Shown here piece after piece: positions 50,760-61,288 of a stretch of DNA of 64,000 nt (the first letter of the stretch is position 1; each line of letters begins with the position of its first letter). The stretch comes from Anthostomella pinea. Its lineage: Eukaryota > Ascomycota > Sordariomycetes > Xylariales > Xylariaceae. Both the position numbers and the translations under genes were made by a program. The stretch covers positions 3,410,001 through 3,474,000 of the forward strand of contig CAUWAG010000006.1 of NCBI GenBank assembly GCA_963556695.1, given 5' to 3'. Below the pieces are notes generated by a model. It saw only the letters and a program-made list of their open reading frames with translations, was not told the origin of the DNA and did not search any database.

Positions 50760-52799
50760 ATGGCGGACGACGATCCAAACGGGATTCTGGGTCGCGGCGT
50801 CAATGGCGATGTTGACAGCCAAAGTGACGACCAGCGGACTCGAATGAAGTATTGGACATGGCGAGTTAACCGCTTCTGGCAGTATGCCAATGAAGAATTT
50901 GAGTCATGGGAAGAGGGCATCCGGGGCACCCAGGAGGACTGGGCGATGCTCTGGTTCGAGCTCTTGATCCGCGACATCCTCGGCGGCCTTTCAAGAGACT
51001 GCACCAAGCCCGGCACAATCATTGGGGAGTCGAGGGCCCAATTCATTCGTGCTGTGGAGGCCCTCGTTAACGCTACGACGATATATGTCACCGATAACCT
51101 GGCGTTCCTTACCGGGCCACGCGTCGCGCAATGGCGTGAGCTCGTGGACGAACTGAGCCGGGCCCCGTACAACCAGCTTGATGATCGTATCTTCGGGTGG
51201 GTCGAGCAGGCCACAGCCCTGGTAGATGAACGCGCACCAGCACCTGATCCCGCCGAGGCATGGAACTTCGGCGGACTCACGAACAGCGCCGAGTTCGAAG
51301 CTGCCTACGCCCGCTTTGAAGGTCTTAGAGAGCAGACCGTTGGCAACGAAGAGGATCGCAGAGAACTGCTTTGGGAGTCCCAGGAGGTTCTCGCAGAGGC
51401 TCTCGAAGCCGTGTCCTTGGATGCCAACTTCGCCCACAACGTCTTGGACGCACCGGAGGCATTATTTGCCGACGCAACACGGCCCACGTATATCGACTTT
51501 GCGCACGACACCCTCGAGGCGATCGAGGGGCGAGACGGCCGGCAGGGCGTGCTGGCCCTCAAGCGGTCGCTCGGCTGCACCCTCACGCCCGCGGAGGAGG
51601 CCCAAGTGAACAACGGTGCAGCCACGCCGGTACCAGGCAGCCTCAAGAGAGGCCCTCCCAAAGAGTCCCCGAGCGGAGGACCGGCTCCTAAGAAACCGAA
51701 GGCTGGTGGATACAGCATGACAGAAGAAGAGGCCTTGGATGACGTTAACGACATAAGACGTGCTGTTATTCGAAAAGGTGTTACTAAGTTCCGCCCCGCT
51801 GTCAGATCGGATAGACTAGTTACACCTACCCTGGAATACCCGGAAAATAAGATGTATAACTATAGGAAGGATCTTTGGACACGCGCTGAAGAATGGGACG
51901 CGAAGTACTTTACACTCGACGCTATCCCGAAAAGGAAAGATGCCCGCGCAATGATAAAGGAGCTCGGGAAGGGGATCAATAGTAGCACCGCGGCAGCGCG
52001 AGCACCGCTGGCGCCGCTGGAGCCGGGCAAGACTCAGCCGAGCGACAGCAAGCTGAAATGGGGCAGGATCGACATTCTTGAGGCCCGTTACCTGCGGGCG
52101 CTGCGCACGCTGCTGGTGGTGCGGTCGCAGAGCCTGAGGCCGGAGCAGGTGCGCAGAGAGCTGTCGGCCCGGCTCGACACCTGGATCCTCAACGAGCGGA
52201 TTTGGAACGCCGCGGATAGAAAGAGCGGGGGGGAGGATGACAGAATAGCCGCACGGAGAGCGAACATCACGGCGTGGCGTCAGCTACAGCAGGAGCTGGA
52301 TCAAGACGTAGATGACGCCGAACCGGACGACAGCGGGGATGACGACGCGGTTGACGACGCGGTTGACGGTGACGATGAGCCTGCAGCTCCGGCCGCTGGC
52401 GCCCCGCCCTCGATCAGCGAAGGAGACGTGACGTATGGCGCCGCGCGCCTGCGCGAGGTCCTCCGCACTGTTCGCCCCGGCAGGACGTCGTTCGTCGACC
52501 CGAGATCCGAACGGCTGCGGGAGCAGATGCTCAGAGACGCTGTGAAGAGAGCCGGGAGACCAGCGAAACCTGACAAGGGCAAGGGCAAGGAACCTGCTGG
52601 CAAGGGCAAGGGCAAGGGCAAGGCAGTTGACGAGGACGAGGCCGAGGCCGTGGACCCCCTCCGGGCCACGTTCACGGGCACAAGCGGCCCGCCGGACCAT
52701 GACGGACTTCCCCGAGATACTGTCTGGCAGAGGATCCTGTACATGATTATCCTGACGCAGTGGCGCTTCATTCAGGCCAAGGATCTGGTGCGGGATTAG
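50760..52799 (+). CDS. Intronless orphan protein, 679 aa
   Basis: A single open frame from ATG 50760 to TAG 52797-52799, divergent from the SET gene with 564 bp between starts. I recognise no domain. Residues 1-280 are predicted helical, with Trp-rich acidic segments (RMKYWTWRVNRFWQYANEEF). A Pro/Lys linker follows (KRGPPKESPSGGPAPKKPKA) that resembles a nuclear localisation signal. Another helical part includes RYLRALRTLLVVRSQSLRPE. An acidic tract with DDAVDDAVDGDDE and a KGKGKGK tract from a GGCAAG microsatellite come next. The end is hydrophobic (QRILYMIILTQWRFIQAK). There is no signal peptide. Consistent codon use and the long frame support a real gene, probably lineage-restricted. Confidence 0.75.
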   Translation: MADDDPNGILGRGVNGDVDSQSDDQRTRMKYWTWRVNRFWQYANEEFESWEEGIRGTQEDWAMLWFELLIRDILGGLSRDCTKPGTIIGESRAQFIRAVEALVNATTIYVTDNLAFLTGPRVAQWRELVDELSRAPYNQLDDRIFGWVEQATALVDERAPAPDPAEAWNFGGLTNSAEFEAAYARFEGLREQTVGNEEDRRELLWESQEVLAEALEAVSLDANFAHNVLDAPEALFADATRPTYIDFAHDTLEAIEGRDGRQGVLALKRSLGCTLTPAEEAQVNNGAATPVPGSLKRGPPKESPSGGPAPKKPKAGGYSMTEEEALDDVNDIRRAVIRKGVTKFRPAVRSDRLVTPTLEYPENKMYNYRKDLWTRAEEWDAKYFTLDAIPKRKDARAMIKELGKGINSSTAAARAPLAPLEPGKTQPSDSKLKWGRIDILEARYLRALRTLLVVRSQSLRPEQVRRELSARLDTWILNERIWNAADRKSGGEDDRIAARRANITAWRQLQQELDQDVDDAEPDDSGDDDAVDDAVDGDDEPAAPAAGAPPSISEGDVTYGAARLREVLRTVRPGRTSFVDPRSERLREQMLRDAVKRAGRPAKPDKGKGKEPAGKGKGKGKAVDEDEAEAVDPLRATFTGTSGPPDHDGLPRDTVWQRILYMIILTQWRFIQAKDLVRD

Positions 52800-53673
52800 C
52801 CGTCTGCCACGCCGTGCTAGGGTAGATTGATTCGAGCTTGAAGTGCTGGTGGTCGAGGCAGCTGACGGAAGGATTTTGGAAATGGGCTGGAGAGTGCAGG
52901 GGCTTAGGAATTTACATGTAGTCGGGCTTTGTACACCTGAAGCTCGATGGCGCCGTAGTTTTCATATAGGATTATTGAAATGTCTACTTACGTACTGATT
53001 CGCCCCAAGCTGATCGTCTCCCGGCGTGGTAGCCTGCGTGACAGCATCCTTATAGAACTGACCCCCAGCTGGATGCCTGTCTTCTCATTGGTCCGTAAAT
53101 TTCAGGTCGACACAATGCCTGGGTTGAGAGACGTAGTAAGCTGGTCGGTCTTGTCTGTGTGACTTTCGACGAAGTCGCATTTGGACCCATGCTTGGTCGC
53201 TGTGTGGCATAGGGGTCAGAGGCGAACGTAGCGTGTATAAATGGGGGCGCATTCGCTCTGTCAAGTTTGTGGGGTTCAGAGGACAAGAGAGCATCCACCG
53301 ACCCCTATTTGCACCATTCTGCAACGTAATCACTTGAAACATCGTGGTGAACTCTACACCGGACCTGTAATCAAGTGATTTGAGCAGAGGCACACGAGCA
53401 GGAGCAGGAGAAGCGATTGCAACGAATTGGGCTCCCTTCTTGCTTTGGAAAACTGATTGACTTATTGGTGGCGAATATATAGATACTTGATTGAGGTTAG
53501 CCATTGTATACCGGATTTATAGCAATGGATGATTGGAAATGGGGTAGTACCCAAGACCACGTTTTCAAGTGCGAAGCAGTGCGAGTGCCATCCAATGCGG
53601 GCCGGCTGTCAGGTGGATATCACAGAGCCAACGATGAGTGGGAAGCGGGAGATTAATTGTCGCCCGTACTCCG
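52800..53673. other. Intergenic; one weak ORF
   Basis: A minus-strand frame of 139 codons (53085-53504) begins MANLNQVSIYSPPISQSVFQ and has fairly ordinary composition, but it has no recognised domain, so I do not call it a gene. Confidence 0.4.
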
Positions 53674-55008
53674 TCAGTCAGACATCTCTGTATCTGAATC
53701 CACAGGCTTCTTCGCAGGCTCCGGATCGGTATGCTTGTCGCCAGGCCGGGCGGAAACTTGCATGAATCGCGGAAACCGTAGGGAGTTATAGCGTGGGTTG
53801 GGCTCAAAGGCTCCCTGCGGGTCGTCGGGGATTTCGAAAGTCTCAAACGACCCTGCGCCGTCGACGACCCGGAACCCTTGGGGTACGCCGAGTACCTCGT
53901 TGCCAAAGAGCCGATGCTCTATGTAGAACTCTTCGAGCCTAGGACACAGCTTGAAGAAGACGCGAGAAACCTCGTTGGGATCTTCTGCGTAGGGCTCATC
54001 ATCTGGGTCCTGTGGCCCTCGGGGGACCACAAGGACCTCCAGGTTAGTAAACTGAGACAAGACAGGAGCGAGATTTGCAAGCGGGCGAGGTACTGCATAA
54101 TCTAGAAGCCCTGTCATGAAGATGCGGCGGACGTTGGGGAACATGGTGACGATCTCTGGCGGCGCGTTGCATTAGATGGGCTTTGAGGGACGGTGGTGGG
54201 TTGAGGGGGGAACAAATCACATACGTTGAACCGTGTCCGCATTCCATCCACGCGAGCGTGTGTCCGTGGACGACATGTGCAGCTGAACTTCGCGCAGGGA
54301 TTCTACACGTCCAAACACACTCAACCCCAGCGTTTGAGCAGGTGAGTTCCTGACATGGAATCTGGCGCGTTCTAGGTTTGGGCACACCTCGGCCATGAAG
54401 GAGTGGTTGAACTGGTGATCGACATCGGTCCCGAATTGCAAGCCTTTGATATTGGGCAGGATCAAGCCCGACTCCCTTGCGTGCTTGCGGAAGGCGGGCA
54501 TGATGGTATGACTGCCATATTTCAGCTGGAGCGCGACTTCGTGCAGGCCCGACACGGCTTTGAGGACATGACCCAGCAGCTCCGGAGCACTGGCGTCGCA
54601 TTTCCCCCAGGGCTGGCGTATTCGGTTGTGCCTATGCCCAAAGGTCACGTGCGGCCCCAAGGTGTAGATGCAACGGGTCCTGCTGGGCGTTTATTAGACT
54701 CTTGCCGCAACGAAAACTAATCCGGGGGTTACAAGTACTGACCGCGCGGCTTCCAAGATACCGTTGTCACTCGCAAGGAGCTCAGCCAGCTCGGTATGCA
54801 GGAGAGCCTCGTCACAGCTAATGCGTAGGTGGGCGAACATAAGCGGCATTACGCGGCGGCGGAGAGTCTTGTTCACGCGCGACAGGCGGTCCAGGCCACC
54901 GCCTATGGCCTTCTGCTTGTTTTCGCCCGGCAAACGCAGGTCCCTGGCCTCCTCACGCTTTGTACGGTGACAGCATTCGGCGATGAGCAGCTGAATCTCG
55001 ACCGGCAT
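53674..55008 (-). CDS. F-box-like protein, at least 401 aa (5' end uncertain)
   Basis: CDS complement(join(53674..54155, 54225..54682, 54743..55008)). Intron 1 has a less common GTCAGT donor; intron 2 has GTATGT and GCCAG. Both keep frame. The first exon reads MPVEIQLLIAECCHRTKREE, then LDRLSRVNKTLRRRVMPLMF, an F-box-like module (LPvEi...ia..l....L..LsrvNk.lr). The remainder has leucine-rich, beta/alpha-like segments (NIKGLQFGTD, NLERARFHVRNSPAQTLGLS, PNVRRIFMTGLLDYAV, LEEFYIEHRLFG), as in fungal F-box/LRR-like proteins that recruit substrates to SCF ubiquitin ligases. Upstream in-frame sequence (AQELFLLD) continues to a stop at about 55110, so the true start could be in a missed upstream exon. 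The tail is short and acidic (VDSDTEMSD). Confidence 0.7.
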
Positions 55009-55859
55009 GTCCAACAGGAAGAGCTCCTGGGCGGGAGTGGCTGGCGGCTGTTCGTTTCCTCGGACGGTCGGCCAATGGCCCTCCACCGGCTTCAGGTTCA
55101 CAGTCTAGATTATACACTTTAAACTTCCGCGACTGAATGCACATCGCCCAGGTCCCCCCCTCGCCGTGTTCAACTACCGGAAGTCCTGGTCGCAATCCAA
55201 GACCCGTATAGGTAGTGTCTGGACATGTCTGCCCCTATTCTTGACCTGTCTACATATCGCCTAGGCGGGCATATCAGCCGACCAACAGCCTCAGTTCCCT
55301 CCCACGATCATGACTACGACACACGCTGAGAATGTGCGTTACGACCCGAGCTTTTCAATTGTCGCCAGTCTCATCCATCGTGACTAGCTTATCCTTATCG
55401 GCCGGAGCGTTCAGCACAGCGCTCAAGATGCCTTCTTTCCAGAGAGCTTACCGTGAGGGGCCTGGGTTGCGCTCTCAACACCGCCCATTGCTCGAAGCTT
55501 CCCCCTGGAGACCGAGACGTACCATGCGCAATGCCAGGTCAGCCACCTATACGAACTTCACGCTTTCGCCCTTCCTGTCTTGCTCAGGCTCCGGCTTGAC
55601 AGGTAGTTCCTGAAGGTCAATCCTAGCGGCTTTTATCTCCCGACCGCCACGTTAATCCGCTGTGGTCGCGGAAGCTTGCAATCACGGATCTGTTGCTCAT
55701 ATGCGAGAGAGAGCGTGGCCAGACTTTTGATAACTCTTACGGAACTATTTACATGTCGCCTGCGTCCAAGCCCTGTCCATGGTAGGCGTGTACAAGGGGT
55801 TGGGCCGCTATTGAACACACACAACCCAGCTGTAAACCATGACGCCCCCTCATTCATCA
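55009..55859. other. Intergenic, nothing recognised
   Basis: Short ORFs only. The last 60 bp, from about 55795, resemble the 3' flank of the second secreted paralog (57835-57890), part of the duplication described below. Confidence 0.5.
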
Positions 55860-56348
55860 TCAAGAAGAAGAAGAACCAGAACCAGACCCTTCAGCCTCAT
55901 AACCAGAAGAATAATAAGAACCTTCCTGGTAAGAAGGATCAGAACCTTTCATTTTAACCCTGTACGACTTGGCCCCGTCGCTGAAAAGGTCCCAACCCGC
56001 GTCTTCATACGTCTTGACCACTTTGGCCCCGGTCTCTTGGTTGAGTATGTAGCCCTTCTTCAGCTCTTTCACTGTAACTGGAGCGAACGTGACGATGTAC
56101 TGGGGGTCAGCCTCTTTTTCAAGGATGTACCCCGCCGGCGCCGCCGTCTTCGGTAGGTTGGTCCAGGGGACCGCTTTGTTCACATTGATGGTTATGATTT
56201 TCCCTGAGAGGTATTCATTGCCGTCGCTGCCGTGTTCGCCGCCGTGTTTGTGATATTTTTCATAGAGCGTGATTGCGGCTGCGTTCCCTTCTGCGATAGC
56301 GTAGGAGGCCACAGAGAGGAAAATAAGCGAGTAGGTGGTAAGCTTCAT
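55860..56348 (-). CDS. Small secreted cysteine-free protein, paralog 1 (162 aa)
   Basis: A single exon from ATG 56348 to TGA 55860-55862. MKLTTYSLIFLSVASYAIAE is a clear signal peptide with likely cleavage after AIA. The mature protein has no Cys. Blocks shared with paralog 2 are LYEKY.K, the I-TI strand, a W..LPK.A..GY.LE.E segment, and DAGWDLF..G.K. It also has extra His/Gly-rich (KHGGEHGSDGNE) and C-terminal Tyr/Gly/Ser-rich (EGSYYSSGYEAEGSGSG) stretches. The family is unknown to me. Small size, secretion, tandem duplication and position next to a RIPped AT-rich block resemble lineage-specific secreted proteins; an effector role is speculation. Confidence 0.78.
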   Translation of the reverse strand: MKLTTYSLIFLSVASYAIAEGNAAAITLYEKYHKHGGEHGSDGNEYLSGKIITINVNKAVPWTNLPKTAAPAGYILEKEADPQYIVTFAPVTVKELKKGYILNQETGAKVVKTYEDAGWDLFSDGAKSYRVKMKGSDPSYQEGSYYSSGYEAEGSGSGSSSS

Positions 56349-56735
56349 GGTGTAACTTCGTGTTGGATGTGTGTAGTCCGAGTAGATTATTCTGATCGGC
56401 TGATGAGATGCTTTCGTAGTTATATCTGGTATTGTGTGACAATCAGGCCTGCAGCTGCGCTGGTCAGGGCTGATGGGTTGAAATATCTAGATTCAACGAT
56501 ATCTAAGGAAGAAGAGGCAAGGTCGGAAGAGAACGGGGAAGCTAGGGGTATATATGTACATAAATATGTGGAGGTATTATGTAATACCGTAACATATTGT
56601 GCCTGTGATGTCGACGTGGCTTGCTTGAGTGTGTGAAGTCCGAGTAGGATGAAATTGACTGAACGGCTGATGAGATGCTTTCGTGGTTGTATTTGTAAAT
56701 GTGGTTATGATGTCGATGTGGCTTGCTTAGGTTGA
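56349..56735 (-). promoter_or_regulatory. Tandemly duplicated promoter/leader of paralog 1
   Basis: The leader sequence TGTGTGTAGTCCGAGT..GATGAGATGCTTTCGT...GATGTCGAYGTGGCTTGCTT occurs twice in a row: 56365-56627, with about 170 bp of extra DNA inside, and 56630-56734. It occurs once upstream of paralog 2 (58262-58367). Only the copy next to 56348 abuts a coding sequence. Confidence 0.75.
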
Positions 56736-56939
56736 TGGTGGTTCTAGATAATTGCTCACTAAAAGACTGGGAATGTAGATGTTCTTTATAGTCTCGTAAT
56801 ACCTCAAAATACAGTATGTTCGCAATGTGAACACCGAGACTGTCGGCCTAGTGCTTATTGATGTGGACATACTAGCTCTAGGATCAACAGTATATGTTGC
56901 AACTTGGCTTCACCGACATTACCACTGCTGGGCCAGCTT

Positions 56940-57150
56940 CAGGGATTTGGAACTTATGTTCACCGACGTTACTGTTCCTAGGCCAGCTTTAAGTATTTGG
57001 AACTTATGTTCACCGAACTCATGTTCTTCGAACTTATATTCAGGGATTTAGAACTTATGTTTACGGAACTTATGTTCTTCGGACTTATGTTTACCGACAT
57101 TACTGCTGCTAGGCCAGCTTCAGGGATCTGCAACTTGCATTCATCTACGT
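56940..57150. repeat. Imperfect GAACTTATGTTCACCGA repeats
   Basis: GGAACTTATGTTCACCGA or close variants occur at about 56949, 56999, 57049 and 57067-57100, interspersed with two or three copies of CTAGGCCAGCTTYARG. Units of about 20 and 50 bp appear to have expanded and diverged. No coding frame spans them. Confidence 0.7.
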
Positions 57151-57891
57151 TACTGCTGCTCCAGTCTGTTCAATTCTTGACTAGTCACCAAGACAAGCTT
57201 CCAGCGCAAAGAGTGAGGGCTAATCCATCCGTCTTATAACACGACCACCTGAATGAGACTTAAAAAGGATGTGGCAGTACCACCTAGAAACAGGTCTCCT
57301 CAATTAAACGCTAACCCTAGAAACTAGACCTATAAACACGCTGTATATTTTAATTGCTTGTCCACCAAGTCCACTTACTCATCTCCACCATCACATAGAA
57401 GATGCTCTAGTTGGGTGATGCGCCTTGCAGGGGACCATGTGCAGTGCCGCGAAGGCAAGAAGGCCAGCACACGCCCTAACTAACGGACATAATATAGCAA
57501 TTGGCACAGCACGACGCCAGTTCTCTTCTAAGGGATCTTATGTCCGCGGTACCTGCAAGATTACCATAATGCCAATATTATTAAGCATTTTCTAACATTA
57601 TTTACGGACATCTACCCCTACTCAATCCAAGTTAAACATTAAGGGCATTTTATGCACGCGGCAAGGGGTTGCATTAAGGTAAAAGCAAGGCTCTGGTATG
57701 TGTGTATGGAAGTGATGGTTCTCGGAAGTCTAGCTACTGATGGATGTACGGGAAGTGTCCTTTATATACAGATGTGTGTGGCAGAGCCACTGTCAGGTGT
57801 GACTTCTGAATGGTTACACCGTATTGTAACAGGTCTGGCCGCCTTTTAACACACACAACCCAGCCGCAAACCCATGACGCTGCCTTATCCA

Positions 57892-58254
57892 TCAAATGAG
57901 ACTCTTCTTAATCTTGTAGTTGTTCACCTGGACCTTGGATCCGCCGGTGCGGAAAAGATTCCAACCCTCGTCCTCAGTCTCCGTGAGCTGTATGTATTCG
58001 GCCGTGCCTGGGACCGGCTGCACTATGCCGATCTTCACGGTGTACTTGGTACCAATCTCTCCCTCGAGGGTGTATCCCACTGCCACCTTCGGTAAGTCGA
58101 CCCATTTTGAGACCTTTTGGTCCGTGTCGATGGTCATGATTTCCCCCTCGAGCTCACTGGTGGCTTTGTTATACTTCTCATAGAGCGAGAGAGTAGCCGC
58201 AACAGCGTAGGAGGCCACGGAGAGGAGAGCAAGCGAGTAGATGGTAAGCTTCAT
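57892..58254 (-). CDS. Small secreted cysteine-free protein, paralog 2 (120 aa)
   Basis: A single exon. The start is MKLTIYSLALLSVASYAVAA, a signal peptide nearly identical to that of paralog 1; the longer upstream frame is leader sequence conserved with paralog 1. The mature protein of about 100 aa lacks Cys and shows LYEKYNK, GEIMTIDTD, KWVDLPKVAVGYTLEGEIG, TKYTVKIG and DEGWNLFRTGGSK. The end is NNYKIKKSLI. Both flanks are homologous to those of paralog 1: the 3' side around ACACACAACCCAGC and the promoter/leader. The locus therefore arose by duplication of a whole gene unit of roughly 0.7 kb. Function unknown. Confidence 0.78.
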   Translation of the reverse strand: MKLTIYSLALLSVASYAVAATLSLYEKYNKATSELEGEIMTIDTDQKVSKWVDLPKVAVGYTLEGEIGTKYTVKIGIVQPVPGTAEYIQLTETEDEGWNLFRTGGSKVQVNNYKIKKSLI

Positions 58255-59519
58255 GGTGTAGTGCTGGGTGTGTGTAGTCCGAGTTGGACTGTTCTGATCG
58301 GCTGACGAGATGCTTTCGTGCTTGTGACTGAAAATGCGGTGTGATGTCGATGTGCTTGGGTTGTGGGCTGTCTCAGACAAGGTTCCGAACAACTCAATCC
58401 ACGTCAACGGGACTCCTTCGCTAAGTTGAGTTGACACTATCCACGACCTCGATGTCGCTTTCTTAAGTTGAATTAATTAACGAAAGGTTTTATTTCCAGG
58501 TATTGACATTTTCTGTTAGATCCATGTGATTCCACAGTCAAACCATCCATACAGAACCCACATGTATGATTAGATAAGAGATTAGATACCAGATTATGAG
58601 GTCACTTAGCCAGACCTTCAGGTCCAGCTAGACTTTCCAATCCAACCATCAGCAACATCATGACCTTGACACAATACTCGAGTATTATGATTGATCGTTC
58701 AAGCCTGTTCCCACACTATCGTTCAATTAAACGCAGTAAAACTTTATAACGATAACTAAGTAAAAAAACACCCAAAGGAATTTCTTAACCTTATAAAATT
58801 AAATATAAATATTCAATTTTTTTTAAAACGTAAGCTAAATCTCGTTAAATAGGATTGATAATCAATTTATAAACCAAATCACACTTAATACGCCTAAAAA
58901 AATATTGCCTAAAAATCTTAATTTTACTTTAATTATTAAAACTTTTTAATTATAAATTTAACCTTGTGCTGATTAAATTAATAGAACTTTTTAATTATAA
59001 TAAATAAAGAATAGAAATATTGAAAAATATTTGAACGAAAAAACACCGCCTATTATATAATAAATTATAACTAAACTTATATTTTAACATTACAACTTTA
59101 TCAAAAAGTTTACCTTTTAAAACGTTAATAATGTACCAACGCACCGTCTTTACGACTATAAAATCAACCGTCTTTTAAATATTGCTTTATTAACTACTTA
59201 TACGCGCTTTTATAGCTTCAAAAACTACTGATTATACGAAAATATCTCGAAAACTATTTAATTGAAAACTTTATTAAAGCTAATTTTTCTCTAACCGGCG
59301 CTTTTATTCTTTTAATTCAGAAGTTAAAAAATACTTTCAAATTTATATCGATTATTAAAAACTAAACAACGTTAAAAAAAAACTAAGACTCGATCTTATT
59401 AATCTATAAAACTATTAGTACTTTTATTAAAACTAGTTTTTATTATTAAACTCGATGTTATAACGATATTTAACCGACTTTATATCGCTTTAAAAACAAA
59501 TGCAGAACAACTTTTATTA

Positions 59520-60300
59520 TTAAATTTATATGAATAATACGATCTTTAATATCTTTGACAAATACGTAACAGTATATCTTAATGATATCGTAGTATATAA
59601 TAAAATCTAAATAAACACCGCCCTTACGTCCGTAGAATAGTGTTATAAGTTTTTAAAACCGGTCTTACTATTAATATTAGCAAGTGTAAGCAGTCGGGTG
59701 GCTCACAGGTGTGCTGTAGCACGCTTCTAGGGGTGACAAGGCTGACAAGGCTGACAGCAGCACTGAAAGGAAGGAACAGCCTAGAAGCGGGCTTTGAGCT
59801 TTAGTGTATCTGGGACAAGGGATCTTTACCCTCCGGATCAAAGGCTGGGCATTGCTTTGAAGTTGGTATGTGTATTTAGTACCTGAACAGGTCCCAAGAC
59901 TCAAGGGTAGATCTGCACCCAGAATGTAAGCAACATGATGACCTGAACCACTGAACCGATCTTTTCCATAGCAAGTATAAAATTAAAATAACTTGAATAA
60001 AATACTTTAAACTTATTATTTACTTATTAATACAGATAGAAAATTAAAAAAACTTTCCGGTATTTATAAATAAAACCTCCTTATATTATTTCGTAATCTT
60101 TAATATAATATAAAGTCTATAAATTATTACCGCTGATTTATTAAAGCTTTTTTTCAAAATTACTTAAGTTTTAATTCCCTTAATAAATAAAAATTAATAA
60201 TCAAATAAACTAAACAACGCTGCTTTAATAACGTTTAACCAACTTAAAAAAGCGTTCATGATAATATTAGTCTTTATTTACTATAAGCTTTTTTTTATAT
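59520..60300 (+). mobile_element. Degraded Ty3/gypsy reverse transcriptase, split by an insertion
   Basis: A plus-strand translation at 59542-59604 reads IFNIFDKYVTVYLNDIVVYN, matching the gypsy YLDDI(L/V)VYS catalytic region with one Asp changed to Asn. At 60122-60150 the motif NYYR, a stop, then FIKAF matches the downstream gypsy NYYRRFI block, with a stop in place of the second Arg. Further on, LKKAF (about 60244-60258) fits the start of the RNase H region. After subtracting the 283-bp insertion plus its duplicated 8 bp, the two motifs are about 85 codons apart, as in intact gypsy elements. It is non-functional. Confidence 0.75.
59678..59976 (-). mobile_element. 283-bp SINE-like insertion with 8-bp target duplication
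   Basis: An island of normal base composition (59686-59968) is bracketed by identical TAGCAAGT at 59678-59685 and 59969-59976. It lies inside the AT-rich gypsy reverse transcriptase. Read on the minus strand, it begins with GGTTCAGTGGTTCAGG (59957-59942), which resembles a tRNA A box, and then has a T-arm-like CCTTGAGTCTTGG (59906-59894). That arrangement suggests a tRNA-derived SINE head. No coding frame or clear terminal inverted repeat is seen. An 8-bp duplication would also fit a hAT-type MITE. Confidence 0.65.
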
Positions 60301-61127
60301 TGTAATTTGATAACGGATGATAAAAAATTATCACGCTTTAAACTTATAATATTTTAAAAAGTTCTTACGTTCTAATTAAGCTATAATTCACCGTATCGAA
60401 GCCGGTTTTATTCAAAAATATATCCGATACTTTTTATTATCTTTATTATATTAATATATGTTATTAAATAATATGTATAGAATACGTATTATATTTAAGT
60501 AGATAATATGAAGAAAGGCTAATATAATTAAATAAGCACCGCACACACCTTAAATATCTATTATTACAGCCTTTTTAATTTAAGATTTCTAACCTATATA
60601 TATATATTCATATATACTTATAATTATACGCTTTATATAATAACACTTTTTTGAAGCTCTATCAGAATTATCAATAAATCTAACATAATATATTATTACA
60701 TTTAACGATTAAAAAGTTTTTTTAAAAAATACTCGTTATAAACATTCTAAAACTATTTCATTAACGTATTTATTTTAATAATTTATATTTAATAAGTAAT
60801 ACGTACCTCGATAAATAACATTGAGCTAATATTTACTATAATTAGAGTTAAATTCATTTATTTCGCATTTTTAACTTATATATCTTAACAAGTGCATATT
60901 TAATTGAATATTACTTTATCACGTATTTTAATAAATATACACTTAACGCTTTTAAACAAAATTTAAAAAATTAACCGTTTATATGTCGGATATTATTTCT
61001 TAATAATATTTCGTTTATATCTTATTATATATTAAAAATATAATTTTAAACAAGTTACTTTCATCTTTTTATATTTCCTTAATTAAACCTTTAATACTTT
61101 AACGATAGAACATTATAACTAATACTG

Positions 61128-61288
61128 TCATAGTCTGGTATAGGTAGCGCATGTGGTGAGTCCTGGAGCCCGGACATAAGTACATGTACCACCATTGAAT
61201 GTCAAGCTGCCACGCTTGATATTCGACATCCTTTTGGGAGGAACAGCCGTGCCATAGTGGTCATGGTGAGCGTTCCATCACAAATACG
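61128..61288. mobile_element. Second normal-composition island in the AT-rich block
   Basis: About 160 bp of balanced base composition, containing TGGTATAGGTAGCGCATGTG and GGAGCCCGGACATAAG, interrupts AT-rich DNA on both sides. It is probably another short insertion that escaped RIP. I could not identify a target duplication or family. Confidence 0.45.

Noticed and set aside
53085..53504. 139-aa minus-strand ORF starting MANLNQVSIYS
   Set aside because: Somewhat protein-like, but no domain, no clear promoter and no support beyond length.
57480..57640. Transposon terminal repeats around ACGGACAT words (57483, 57604)
   Set aside because: The two ACGGACAT words are in direct orientation and short. 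A TTATGTCCG at 57538 is the only inverse, which is not enough to define an element.
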